9,708 nt of DNA from JAKEGN01 sp964465665 (GCA_964465665.1 CAYXKM010000101.1:1-9708), one strand, 5' to 3'; counted from the stretch's first letter, positions 1 to 7,081 are shown. Made by a program: numbers and translations. The notes: a model not told the origin generated them from the sequence alone.

Positions 1-567
1 ATCTTCATGCGCATGCAGCAGATCAACTACAAATCGGGCGACGTCGTATTGAAGCAGGGCTCCGAGGGCGACTACTTTTACGTTCTGACCCGCGGCAAGT
101 GCCTGGTGACTCGCGAGACCCCGCTGAACAAAGACGGCATCAAGCTGGCGGAGCTGTCAGTCGGTGACACTTTCGGCGAAGAGGCCCTGATTTCGGACGC
201 CAAACGAAACGCTACGGTGACGATGCTGACAGATGGGTCCGTCATGCGACTCGGCAAGGAAGACTTCAAGCGATTGCTGAATGAACCGATGCTCGACTGG
301 CTGCCTCTGAAAGAGGCAGAGCAAATCGTCAGCGGCGGCGGCAAATGGCTGGATGTGCGACTGCCCTCCGAGTTCGAGAATCACCATAAGGATGGGGCAC
401 TCAACATACCGCTGTATTTTATTCGCCTGAAGATCAACACCCTGGACCCGGCGATCAAATATGTCGTTTGTTGTGATACGGGCCGTCGCAGTTCCGCGGG
501 GGCCTACATCCTGAGCGAACGCGGCTACCACGCCTACGTGCTGAAAGGCGGCATCAACAGCAATTGA
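1..567 (+). CDS. Cyclic-nucleotide-binding domain plus rhodanese domain protein (5' end outside window)
   Basis: This is the C-terminal part of a two-domain protein. The frame is open to the left edge, and the first ATG (position 7) lies inside a beta-roll domain, so the true start is probably outside. Numbering from that ATG, residues ~5-95 are a CRP-type cyclic-nucleotide-binding fold: the GDVVLKQGSEGDYFYVL strand region, then a phosphate-binding cassette (FGEEAL at 56-61, R67 followed by N-A-T). Residues ~105-183 are a rhodanese domain with the loop C156-D-T-G-R-R-S, matching the Cys-x-x-Gly-x-Arg persulfide loop. No helix-turn-helix DNA-binding domain follows, so it is not a CRP transcription factor. 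Proteins of this type often carry another nucleotide-binding domain upstream; that cannot be seen here. The ligand and sulfur acceptor are unknown. It converges on pilZ and is probably not functionally tied to the fab block. Confidence 0.85.
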   Translation: MFMRMQQINYKSGDVVLKQGSEGDYFYVLTRGKCLVTRETPLNKDGIKLAELSVGDTFGEEALISDAKRNATVTMLTDGSVMRLGKEDFKRLLNEPMLDWLPLKEAEQIVSGGGKWLDVRLPSEFENHHKDGALNIPLYFIRLKINTLDPAIKYVVCCDTGRRSSAGAYILSERGYHAYVLKGGINSN

Positions 568-577
568 TGACAGCGGT

Positions 578-595
578 GCCTGCCGGGGTGCAGGC
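578..595. terminator. Short GC hairpin between convergent genes
   Basis: A perfect 6-bp inverted repeat (GCCTGC at 578-583, GCAGGC at 590-595) encloses a 6-nt loop. It lies 10 bp after the stop of the cyclic-nucleotide/rhodanese gene and about 28 bp past the pilZ stop, where two convergent genes would need a shared bidirectional terminator. No T-run follows on either strand, so intrinsic termination would be weak. The role is inferred from position only. Confidence 0.3.
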
Positions 596-623
596 GGAGG
601 CGATGAAACGCCGCAGTCCGCAG

Positions 624-962
624 CTACATCGTGTGTGTGGGCTTGTCACCACCCAGCGCACCGGCCAGGTAGTTTTCAATTTTCTTTTGAGTGTTGCCCT
701 GATCCTGGTCGCTGAATTGCACGCCGATTCCGGTAGTGCGTTTGCCTTGCGCGCCCTTCGGCGTCATCCAGATGACAGTCCCGGCCACCGGGATCTTTTC
801 GTCCTCTCCCATCAGGTTCAACAACATGAACACTTCATCCCCAAGACGATATGAGCTGTTCGTCGGGATGAACAGCCCGCCATTCACCACGAAAGGCATA
901 TACGCAAGATAGAGCGCACTTTTATCCTTGATCGTAAGCGTTAGCAATCCGGGTTTGGTCAT
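624..962 (-). CDS. pilZ: Type IV pilus assembly protein PilZ
   Basis: A 112-residue single-domain PilZ protein. Landmarks are the MPFVVNGGLFIPT segment (~22-34) and the V-I-W-M-T-P-K-G strand followed by GIGVQF (~63-83), both typical of PilZ proper. In this subgroup the c-di-GMP signature is degenerate: there is no N-terminal RxxxR, and the D/N-x-S-x-x-G position reads N-G-G. It is therefore expected to act through protein partners (the FimX/PilB pathway known in Xanthomonas and Pseudomonas) rather than by binding c-di-GMP. I chose ATG at 962 because it overlaps the holB TGA as ATGA and has AGGTGG five bases upstream. A GTG at 971 would add three residues and lacks that spacing. It is the last gene of the minus-strand block and convergent with the left gene; tatD, which often follows pilZ, is absent. 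Confidence 0.9.
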   Translation of the reverse strand: MTKPGLLTLTIKDKSALYLAYMPFVVNGGLFIPTNSSYRLGDEVFMLLNLMGEDEKIPVAGTVIWMTPKGAQGKRTTGIGVQFSDQDQGNTQKKIENYLAGALGGDKPTHTM

Positions 963-1948
963 TCCTGCCACCTGGTAAAACTCAATTGCATGGTGTCCGA
1001 GTGTCCGGTCGATCGACAGTCTCGCAGGCCATCGGCCCAGTCGATCAACAGGCTCTCCAGAGTCAGCTGAACATTGTAGGAACCGGCAGGCTGGCTGCGG
1101 ATCCGGTTAATGATGTCTAGATAGCAGAACAATTTTCGCCTGTCCATGCGTTGCAGCACAAAATCCGGTATAGCTGCAGCGGGATCGGCGACCTGGCCGA
1201 CGGAGAACCGAATTGCGTATTGCACCTGGCGGCACAGCCAGTCCAGCACGAACCCGGTATCGAGGCGCATCCAGCGTGCCGCCGTTTCCAGCGGACGTGC
1301 GTCGTTCTTCGCCAGCCCCGTGAGATCCCTGGCCAGCGCATCGGCATCGTCCTGACGTTCTGTCGCATCTACCGCCAGCAGCGGCGCGTTGCCGGCCAGT
1401 TGAAGCGCTGCCGGCCAGCGCTCCGAGCGCGACAGTCTGTTCAGCCAGGTCAGACTGTCGCGGACTGCAGGCAAGGGTATGTCCAGGTGCTGGCAGCGGC
1501 TGACGACGGTTGCCGGCAGGCGCCCGGCACGGTCAACCACCAGAATCAGCAGCGCATTGCCTGTAGGCTCCTCGAGGGTCTTGAGCAAACTGTTGGCGGC
1601 ACTGGTGGTCATCGCGTCAGCGGGTTCGATGACCGCTACCTTGCCTCGCCCGGCGTAACTGGTCAGCACGAGGTCTCCGATGAGCTCGCGCACGGCATCG
1701 ATGCCTATCGCTGCCTTGTCATCGGCAGGCTTGAGCCAGCGCAGGTCGGGAAGTTCCGGAATCTGCAACGGGAATTCTGGCATGGCCGCCGTGGCCGCCA
1801 TGCCAAGGTGGCGCCGGGCGAGCCAGGCGGCCAGGCAACGCTTGCCGACCCCGACCGGGCCGAGCAACATTAACGCGTGCGGCATACGGCCATATGCAAT
1901 GCGTTCTTCCAGCCCACGGACTGCATCGGTTAGCCAAGGTAAATCCAT
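959..1948 (-). CDS. holB: DNA polymerase III subunit delta-prime
   Basis: Clamp-loader subunit that, with tau/gamma and delta, opens the beta sliding clamp at primer-template junctions. About 329 residues, the usual size. Numbered from the upstream TTG (subtract 3 for the chosen start), it shows a Walker-A-like loop GPVGVGKR at 33-40, the conserved block A-A-N-S-L-L-K-T-L-E-E-P at ~120-131, and the SRC motif at 153-155 that supplies the arginine finger to a neighbouring subunit. The Cys4 zinc module present in E. coli delta-prime is absent: no cysteine lies between C41 and C155. I chose ATG at 1948 over TTG at 1957 because it is a standard start and the TTG adds only three residues. Neither has a strong ribosome binding site. 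The gene follows tmk after 39 AT-rich bases and overlaps pilZ by ATGA. Confidence 0.92.
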   Translation of the reverse strand: MDLPWLTDAVRGLEERIAYGRMPHALMLLGPVGVGKRCLAAWLARRHLGMAATAAMPEFPLQIPELPDLRWLKPADDKAAIGIDAVRELIGDLVLTSYAGRGKVAVIEPADAMTTSAANSLLKTLEEPTGNALLILVVDRAGRLPATVVSRCQHLDIPLPAVRDSLTWLNRLSRSERWPAALQLAGNAPLLAVDATERQDDADALARDLTGLAKNDARPLETAARWMRLDTGFVLDWLCRQVQYAIRFSVGQVADPAAAIPDFVLQRMDRRKLFCYLDIINRIRSQPAGSYNVQLTLESLLIDWADGLRDCRSTGHSDTMQLSFTRWQE

Positions 1949-1987
1949 ATTTATCAAATCTTAATGTTCTCTTATTGATTTAAATTG
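1949..1987 (-). other. AT-rich tmk-holB spacer
   Basis: These 39 bases are strongly AT-rich compared with the flanking genes. Read on the minus strand, a GTGACA element (one mismatch from the -35 consensus) overlaps the end of tmk, followed by TTTAAAT and several A/T runs. No good -10 lies at 16-18 bp from it. The spacer breaks the chain of ATGA overlaps, so it could hold a weak internal promoter for holB-pilZ or simply be an unstructured translation-initiation region. I cannot decide from sequence. Confidence 0.25.
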
Positions 1988-2614
1988 TCACATAAGCATT
2001 GGTGATATCGCATTGCGTATCGAGGCCTGCACGTCGGCTATCGGGCGGCTGGCGTCCACGGTACAAAATCGCTCCGGATGTTTGGTTGCCAGATCGAGAT
2101 AGCCATCGCGCACCCGCGTATAGAAAGACACCTGCTCGGTTTCGAGGCGGTCTGCCCGCCCGCGCGCACCGGCCCGTGCCATGCCGATCGCCGCAGGCGC
2201 ATCGAGGAGAATGGTCATGTCCGGCTCAAGACCGTCCTCTACCCACACTGCAAGGCTGTCGATCAGCTCCATGTTCAGACCACGACCGTAACCCTGGTAG
2301 GCCCTGCTTGCGTCGGTGTACCGGTCACAAAGGACCCATTCACCGCGCGTCAGCGCCGGCCGTATGGCGTTGTGCAAATGAAGGGACCGGGCGGCGAAGA
2401 ACAACAGCAACTCTGCGATATCCGGCACCGGTTCGTGGCCCTGTTCCAGCAACAGCGCACGGATTGATTCCGCCATGGGCGTACCGCCGGGCTCGCGAGT
2501 TCGAAACACTGTATGTCCCGCGGATTCGATAAGCGCAGAGAGAAATTCGACATTCGTCGACTTGCCGACACCTTCAATTCCCTCGACGGTGATAAATCTC
2601 CCGCTGGTCGTCAT
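1988..2614 (-). CDS. tmk: Thymidylate kinase (dTMP kinase)
   Basis: Phosphorylates dTMP to dTDP with ATP, the step shared by the de novo and salvage routes to dTTP. The 208-residue length is typical. The P-loop is E-G-I-E-G-V-G-K-S-T (11-20). The D-R-Y motif in the VLCDRYTDASRAYQGYGR segment corresponds to the family's substrate-binding D-R-Y/H-x-x-S region. The lid region R-A-G-A-R-G-R-A-D-R-L-E carries the arginines of bacterial (type II) enzymes, with no catalytic arginine in the P-loop. The ATG at 2614 overlaps the mltG TGA as ATGA, implying translational coupling. The linkage mltG-tmk-holB is conserved in many gammaproteobacteria. Confidence 0.96.
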   Translation of the reverse strand: MTTSGRFITVEGIEGVGKSTNVEFLSALIESAGHTVFRTREPGGTPMAESIRALLLEQGHEPVPDIAELLLFFAARSLHLHNAIRPALTRGEWVLCDRYTDASRAYQGYGRGLNMELIDSLAVWVEDGLEPDMTILLDAPAAIGMARAGARGRADRLETEQVSFYTRVRDGYLDLATKHPERFCTVDASRPIADVQASIRNAISPMLM

Positions 2615-3651
2615 CGTGCCTGTTCCGATTGCCGGTTCGCCCGTTGCCGCACCAGAAACTCGCGGACCGCAGCCTCGTGCTGCTCGATAGTTTCGGAGAA
2701 CTTGTGGCTGCCATCGCCGAGTCCCGTTGCGACGAAGTACAGCTCATTGCCCTGTTCCGGATGCAGAACCGCCCTGATCGCCTCGCGGCCCGGCATCGCA
2801 ATCGGCGTGGGTGGCAGGCCACCGCGAGTATAGGTGTTGTAAGGCGTATCCGTTTGCAGATCCGTACGCGTCAGATTGCCGTTGAATCCAGCGCCTATTC
2901 CGTAGATAACAGTTGGATCGGTCTGCAGCCGCATGCGTTTGCCCAAGCGCCTGACAAACACGCCGGCGATGCGCGCCCGCTCATCGGCTCGTGCCGTTTC
3001 TTTCTCGACGATCGACGCCAGGATCAAGGCTTCGTACGGATCGGCAAACGGAACAGTCGGATCACGCAGGGTCCATTCCTCGCTCAATGTCCTTTGCATG
3101 AGATCGTATGCCTGACGCAGCACTTCGGCATCGCGTGTGCCGCTGGGGAAATGGTAGGTCTCGGGAAAAAACAATCCCTCGGGATGAGTATACGATGAGC
3201 CGATTTCTTCAAGGAAACGGATCAGATCCTCGTCGCTGAGCGTGATCGCGATTGCCGGGTTTCCCGCCATCGCCGCGAGCATTTCGCGGCGATTCCAGCC
3301 CTCGATTATCGTGAACGAATAAAGCTGCACGTCTCCGACCATGAACGCATCCAGCATGTCACGCACTGTCATGCCCTGCCTGAAACGATACTCGCCAGCC
3401 TGCATCGAGCCTGCTTTGCCGATCAGGCTGCCATAGACGCGCAATACCCATGGGCGGGTGATAATGCCTTCCGCAGCCAGCGAATTGCTGATTGCCGTGA
3501 GCGAAGCCCCAGGCTCAACGACGAATGTCTTTTCCCCGGTCGGGATCGCCAGCCGTTCATCGAGGCTCGCGACAACCAGGTACAGGCCAATCGCTGCGAC
3601 AGCGATCGACGAAATCAGGACCCAGGCTGATACTTTGAGCCAGCGATTCAT
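2611..3651 (-). CDS. mltG: Endolytic murein transglycosylase MltG (YceG family)
   Basis: Inner-membrane lytic transglycosylase that cuts nascent glycan strands and is thought to set their length. About 346 residues. Numbered from the upstream GTG at 3660 (subtract 3 for the chosen start): one N-terminal membrane segment at ~11-33, a LysM-like part with VVEPGASLTAISNSLAAEGI at ~47-66, then the YceG catalytic domain. The catalytic glutamate is E219 in A-S-I-V-E-K-E-T, equivalent to E. coli E218. Q-T-D-P-T-V-I-Y-G (246-254) and the N-T-Y-T-R-x-G-L-P-P-T-P-I segment (275-287) are further family signatures. I chose ATG at 3651 because it forms an ATGA overlap with the pabC stop. The upstream GTG would add three residues. 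The C-terminal tail is basic and glutamine-rich and lacks a recognisable domain. Confidence 0.95.
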   Translation of the reverse strand: MNRWLKVSAWVLISSIAVAAIGLYLVVASLDERLAIPTGEKTFVVEPGASLTAISNSLAAEGIITRPWVLRVYGSLIGKAGSMQAGEYRFRQGMTVRDMLDAFMVGDVQLYSFTIIEGWNRREMLAAMAGNPAIAITLSDEDLIRFLEEIGSSYTHPEGLFFPETYHFPSGTRDAEVLRQAYDLMQRTLSEEWTLRDPTVPFADPYEALILASIVEKETARADERARIAGVFVRRLGKRMRLQTDPTVIYGIGAGFNGNLTRTDLQTDTPYNTYTRGGLPPTPIAMPGREAIRAVLHPEQGNELYFVATGLGDGSHKFSETIEQHEAAVREFLVRQRANRQSEQAR

Positions 3652-4496
3652 ATTCGGCACTCGTCAACGCCGGCATCTGCCAGCAAAGCCATGACCCGCC
3701 GGGTCGTCGGTCCCGGCGCGACATAGAAATTCGTCCCGCAGCGATGCACGGGCCAGACACCGATCTGACTGTTGCTCAGAAAAACCTCGTTGCACTCCTG
3801 CAAAATGCCGATCGGTACGGGTTCCACGCCGACGGCCAGGCCTGCGCTCACCGACAGGCCTATTATATGTCGGCGCATCACACCACTGACGCCGCACGTC
3901 GAGATTGCAGGCGTCAGCAGTCGACCGTCTGACACGAAAAACAAGTTGCTCATGGTGCCACAAACGACGTTGCAATCGGCATCGAGCATTATCCCATCGG
4001 CAATCTCATCGTCCCGCCATTCATTTCGCGCCAGCACCTGCTCCAGACGATTCAGCGATTTGATCCCCGCCAGCGCCGGTTGCGATCCGAGCCGCACACT
4101 GCAGATGCGTAACGCCACACCGTGCGTCCAGCGCTCGCGAGCGTGAACGGGCGATTCGCAAAGGCCCAGAAGAATTCGGGATACCGGATTCTCCGGATTG
4201 CGATAGCCGCGAGGCCCGGATCCACGCGTTGCAATGAGTTTCACTACGGCGCTGCCGGCGCAGCCCGTGCTTGCAATTGCGTGGCCGAGCATTCCAAGCA
4301 GCAGGTCAGCCGGCGGGACCTCTATGCGGAGGCGCTCGCAACCGGTCTGCAATCGCTCGATATGCAGACCAGCCAATCGTGGCCGTCCGTTTCTGATCGC
4401 GATCGTTTCGAACACGCCGTCGCCATATTGCAAACCCCGATCGTCAACCGGCACCCCATCGATCGCACCGTCTTGGTCGAACCATTTCGTCGTCAT
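3648..4496 (-). CDS. pabC: Aminodeoxychorismate lyase (class IV PLP enzyme)
   Basis: Converts 4-amino-4-deoxychorismate to 4-aminobenzoate and pyruvate for folate synthesis. 282 residues, close to the family size. It has the fold-type-IV N-terminus (D-D-R-G-L-Q-Y-G-D-G-V-F-E-T, 18-31), the PLP lysine K146 in I-K-S-L-N-R-L-E-Q-V-L-A-R, G-T-M-S-N-L-F at 180-186, and the phosphate-binding turn G-V-S-G-V-M-R-R at 202-209. The K-x-L-N-R-L-E-Q-V-L string is typical of PabC and argues against a branched-chain or D-amino-acid aminotransferase. The glutamate usual just before the G/C-T/C-x-x-N-L-F segment is replaced by cysteine (C179); see findings. The ATG at 4496 overlaps the pabB TGA as ATGA, and the stop overlaps the mltG start in the same way, so it is probably translationally coupled on both sides. 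Confidence 0.92.
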   Translation of the reverse strand: MTTKWFDQDGAIDGVPVDDRGLQYGDGVFETIAIRNGRPRLAGLHIERLQTGCERLRIEVPPADLLLGMLGHAIASTGCAGSAVVKLIATRGSGPRGYRNPENPVSRILLGLCESPVHARERWTHGVALRICSVRLGSQPALAGIKSLNRLEQVLARNEWRDDEIADGIMLDADCNVVCGTMSNLFFVSDGRLLTPAISTCGVSGVMRRHIIGLSVSAGLAVGVEPVPIGILQECNEVFLSNSQIGVWPVHRCGTNFYVAPGPTTRRVMALLADAGVDECRI

Positions 4497-5731
4497 GTCA
4501 CTGCCTGGAGAAGACCACGGGCTTTGGCCCGTGTTTCATCGAGTTCGGCTTCGGGATCCGAATCCGCGACAATGCCGGCACCGGCGCGAAGTTGCAACGC
4601 ACGGCCATGCATTACGATCGTACGAATCAGGATATTGAGATCCAGACTACCGTCGCGATTCAGGTAACCGAATGACCCGGTATACGCACCGCGTGGCGAA
4701 TCTTCCAGTTCGGCAATAATCTCCATGCAACGGACCTTCGGGCAACCGGTAATCGTGCCTCCGGGAAACACAGCACGGATGGCCATGCCGGGCGTGACAT
4801 CGGTCCGCAGCTTGCCGCGCACGCTTGACACGATGTGATGCACATGTGCATACGATTCGAGCACCATCATTTCGTCGACTTCGACACTCCCGGCCTGGCA
4901 GATGCGCCCGAGATCATTGCGCTCGAGGTCAATCAGCATGATGTGTTCTGCTCGTTCCTTGTGGTTGGCGATGAGTTCCGCAGACAGCTTCAAGTCCTGC
5001 TCCGAAATTGCCGAGCGCGGGCGCGTGCCTGCGATCGGTCTGGTCGCGGCAATACCTGCGCGGATGGACAACAATCTCTCGGGCGACGAGGAAACGATCC
5101 ATCGATCCTGCCACCTGGCAAAGCCGGCAAACGGCGCCGGATTGGTTTCTGCAAGTCGTCTGTAGACATCGGCTGCCGACAATCGGACTTCTGCGGACCA
5201 GCCGCGGGAGAGATTCGCCTGAAAAATATCGCCGGCGGCAATGTAATCCTTGGCGCGACGCACAGCCTGCAGGTAGCTTGCTGGGTCGTCCTCGAAAATC
5301 GCGTGGAGTGCAATCGGGATCGGTGTGACGCTGCGCGACGCAGCGGCAGCCAACAAATCGGCTTCCAGGATGTCGATGCAGTCGGCCGCCGAGTCTTCGC
5401 ATACGGCGTAGGTCCTTTGTTGCCGATGATCCCTGATGAGCGCAGCCGGACACCGCACGGCAAACGCGCGGGGCAACACCTCGTCTCCCTTGAGCTGCAG
5501 AGTTGGCTCGATTTCGGCAGCCAGTTCGTAACCGAGATAGACAAACCACCCGCCGTGGAACGGTAATTCAGATTCGCACCTGGCGGTCCTTTCGGTGTTC
5601 CACCATGTATCCAGATCATTGAGGAAACCACCCGACATCCCGGCAATACCGGCGGCAACCAGCTGCCGGCCCGGGAAAGCCATTAGAATGTCATAACGCC
5701 CCAGCGCAGAGTCGTTAGCCGTACTTTGCAA
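4493..5731 (-). CDS. pabB: Aminodeoxychorismate synthase component I (start uncertain)
   Basis: Chorismate-binding enzyme that, with the amidotransferase PabA (not in this window), makes 4-amino-4-deoxychorismate. Numbered from TTG at 5731: the N-terminal lobe spans ~1-140 and the chorismate-binding domain ~145-412, with PIAGTRPR (232-239), the E-H-I-M-L-I-D-L-E-R-N-D-L-G stretch (262-275), P-G-G-T-I-T-G-C-P-K (323-332) and the G-A-Y-T-G-S-F-G-Y segment (348-356). It lies directly before pabC, and the TrpE feedback motif L-L-E-S is replaced by L-L-Q-S just at the TTG, so PabB is favoured over anthranilate synthase. The PIAGT motif has alanine where E. coli PabB has its lysine nucleophile. The TTG probably truncates the protein: PabB-like residues continue in frame upstream (next entry). 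The stop overlaps pabC as ATGA. Confidence 0.85.
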   Translation of the reverse strand: MQSTANDSALGRYDILMAFPGRQLVAAGIAGMSGGFLNDLDTWWNTERTARCESELPFHGGWFVYLGYELAAEIEPTLQLKGDEVLPRAFAVRCPAALIRDHRQQRTYAVCEDSAADCIDILEADLLAAAASRSVTPIPIALHAIFEDDPASYLQAVRRAKDYIAAGDIFQANLSRGWSAEVRLSAADVYRRLAETNPAPFAGFARWQDRWIVSSSPERLLSIRAGIAATRPIAGTRPRSAISEQDLKLSAELIANHKERAEHIMLIDLERNDLGRICQAGSVEVDEMMVLESYAHVHHIVSSVRGKLRTDVTPGMAIRAVFPGGTITGCPKVRCMEIIAELEDSPRGAYTGSFGYLNRDGSLDLNILIRTIVMHGRALQLRAGAGIVADSDPEAELDETRAKARGLLQAVT

Positions 5732-5824
5732 CAGGAACGGGTATCGATCGGAATCGGAGAACTGGAGGTCGCGCAGATTGACGTCAGTCAGAATCTCGCG
5801 AGTGATGAGACCACTGGATTTCAG
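5732..5824 (-). other. pabB: In-frame 5' extension of pabB without an ATG/GTG/TTG start
   Basis: The pabB frame stays open upstream to an in-frame TGA at 5927-5929, yet has no ATG, GTG or TTG before 5731. The codons between fabF and the TTG read as a credible PabB N-terminus: ...R-D-L-Q-F-S-D-S-D-R-Y-P-F-L, running into L-Q-S-T-A-N-D-S-A-L-G-R-Y-D-I-L. The TTG would begin in the middle of the strand Y-P-F-L-L-Q-S. Candidate starts are CTG at 5824-5822, which overlaps the fabF TGA as CTGA (adding 31 residues, total ~443), ATT at 5794 and CTG at 5791. None has a strong ribosome binding site. The coding character is read from the sequence; the start codon is inferred. Confidence 0.6.
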
Positions 5825-7062
5825 CCCGGCGCCCGAAACACAAGGCTGCCGTTCGTACCACCGAAGCCGAATGAATTCGACATGACGATACTGACACTGG
5901 TACGGCGGGCAACGTTCGCCACATAGTCAAGATCGCATTGCGGATCCTGATTCTCAAGATTGATTGTCGGCGGCAGGGTCTGATGACGAATGGCCAATAC
6001 CGAGAATATGGCTTCGGCGACGCCGGCCGCGCCAAGCAGATGGCCGGTCACGGATTTAGTCGAACTGACTGCCAGGGATTTTGCTGCCGCACCGAACGCA
6101 CGTTTGATGCCTACGGTCTCGCCGATGTCCCCGGCGGGCGTCGAAGTGCCGTGCGCGTTGAGATAATTGACGTCGGACGGATCGATGCCGGCATCTTTCA
6201 TTGCAGCGACCATGCACTTGCGCGCACCTTCGCCGTCCGCAGGGGGCAATGTAATGTGATAGGCATCACCGCTCATGCCAAAACCGATCAACTCGGCATA
6301 GATGTTCGCACCACGTGCCCTTGCGTGCTCGTATTCCTCGAGCACCATGCATCCTGCCCCGTTGCTGAGTACAAATCCGTCGCGATCCCTGTCGAACGGC
6401 CGGCTCGCCTTCTGCGGATCGTCGTTTCGCGTCGACATGGCGCGGGCGGCACAAAAGCCGCCAATTGCGAGTGGGGTCGTCGCAAACTCCGATCCCCCGG
6501 CAAGCATTGCATCGGCATCGCCGTAAACCACTGTGCGGGCCGCAAGGCCTATGCAGTGGGTCGACGTCGTGCAGGCCGTGACTATGGACAGATTAGGGCC
6601 AGTGATGCCGTACAGGATACTGACATTGCCCGATATCATGTTGATGATGCTGCCCGGAATGAAAAAGGGAGAAATTTTTCGCGGGCCTCCCTCAAGAAGC
6701 TTGTCGTGATTGACCTCGATCGTATGCAGCCCGCCGATTCCGGCGCCCATGGCGATACCGACTCTTTCTGCATTGGCTTCATTGATTTCGAGCCCTGAAT
6801 CGCGCAGGGCCTTCACACTGGCAGCAATGCCGTAGTGAATGAACGGATCCATTTTCCGCACATCCTTGGCCGGGATGAATTCCGAGGCATCAAAATTGCG
6901 TACGACCCCGGCAATCTGCGTACTGAAAGCGCCGGGGTCGAACAGCTCGATGCGCGCGATGCCGGATCTGCCGTCCCTGACATTGGCCCACGCTTCATCC
7001 AGCTCGTTCCCGACGGGTGAGACGATACCCATGCCGGTGACTACGACGCGTCGCTTGTTCAA
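5821..7062 (-). CDS. fabF: Beta-ketoacyl-ACP synthase II (KAS II)
   Basis: Condenses malonyl-ACP with acyl-ACP during fatty-acid elongation, including the unsaturated-chain and temperature-responsive step known for FabF. 413 residues, standard. The catalytic triad is C164 (V-T-A-C-T-T-S-T-H), H304 (N-A-H-G-T-S-T-P) and H341 (V-T-G-H-L-L-G-A-A-G), one residue offset from E. coli C163/H303/H340. The glycine-rich C-terminus (F-G-F-G-G-T-N) is intact. The start is TTG at 7062, giving M-N-K-R-R-V-V-V-T-G, which aligns with normal FabF N-termini; no ATG or GTG fits better, and a weak GGA lies 7 bases upstream. It follows acpP after 92 bases holding two hairpins. Its stop sits at the presumed pabB start. 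Confidence 0.97.
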   Translation of the reverse strand: MNKRRVVVTGMGIVSPVGNELDEAWANVRDGRSGIARIELFDPGAFSTQIAGVVRNFDASEFIPAKDVRKMDPFIHYGIAASVKALRDSGLEINEANAERVGIAMGAGIGGLHTIEVNHDKLLEGGPRKISPFFIPGSIINMISGNVSILYGITGPNLSIVTACTTSTHCIGLAARTVVYGDADAMLAGGSEFATTPLAIGGFCAARAMSTRNDDPQKASRPFDRDRDGFVLSNGAGCMVLEEYEHARARGANIYAELIGFGMSGDAYHITLPPADGEGARKCMVAAMKDAGIDPSDVNYLNAHGTSTPAGDIGETVGIKRAFGAAAKSLAVSSTKSVTGHLLGAAGVAEAIFSVLAIRHQTLPPTINLENQDPQCDLDYVANVARRTSVSIVMSNSFGFGGTNGSLVFRAPG

Positions 7063-7081
7063 AGAATTATCCGGGAGTGCG

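Noticed and set aside
1151..1873. 240-codon plus-strand open frame opposite holB
   Set aside because: It lies wholly inside holB, has low-complexity arginine/glutamine-rich content and no family motif. It is a by-product of GC-rich codon use.
1949..1957. TTG start three codons upstream of the holB ATG
   Set aside because: It adds only M-I-N, and a standard ATG follows with no better ribosome binding site for the TTG.
4835..5566. 243-codon plus-strand open frame opposite pabB
   Set aside because: It is antisense to a gene with clear chorismate-enzyme motifs, and its own sequence shows no domain.
5938..6798. 286-codon plus-strand open frame opposite fabF
   Set aside because: It mirrors the fabF coding strand over the catalytic region; no recognisable fold, and cysteine/arginine-rich as expected for antisense frames.
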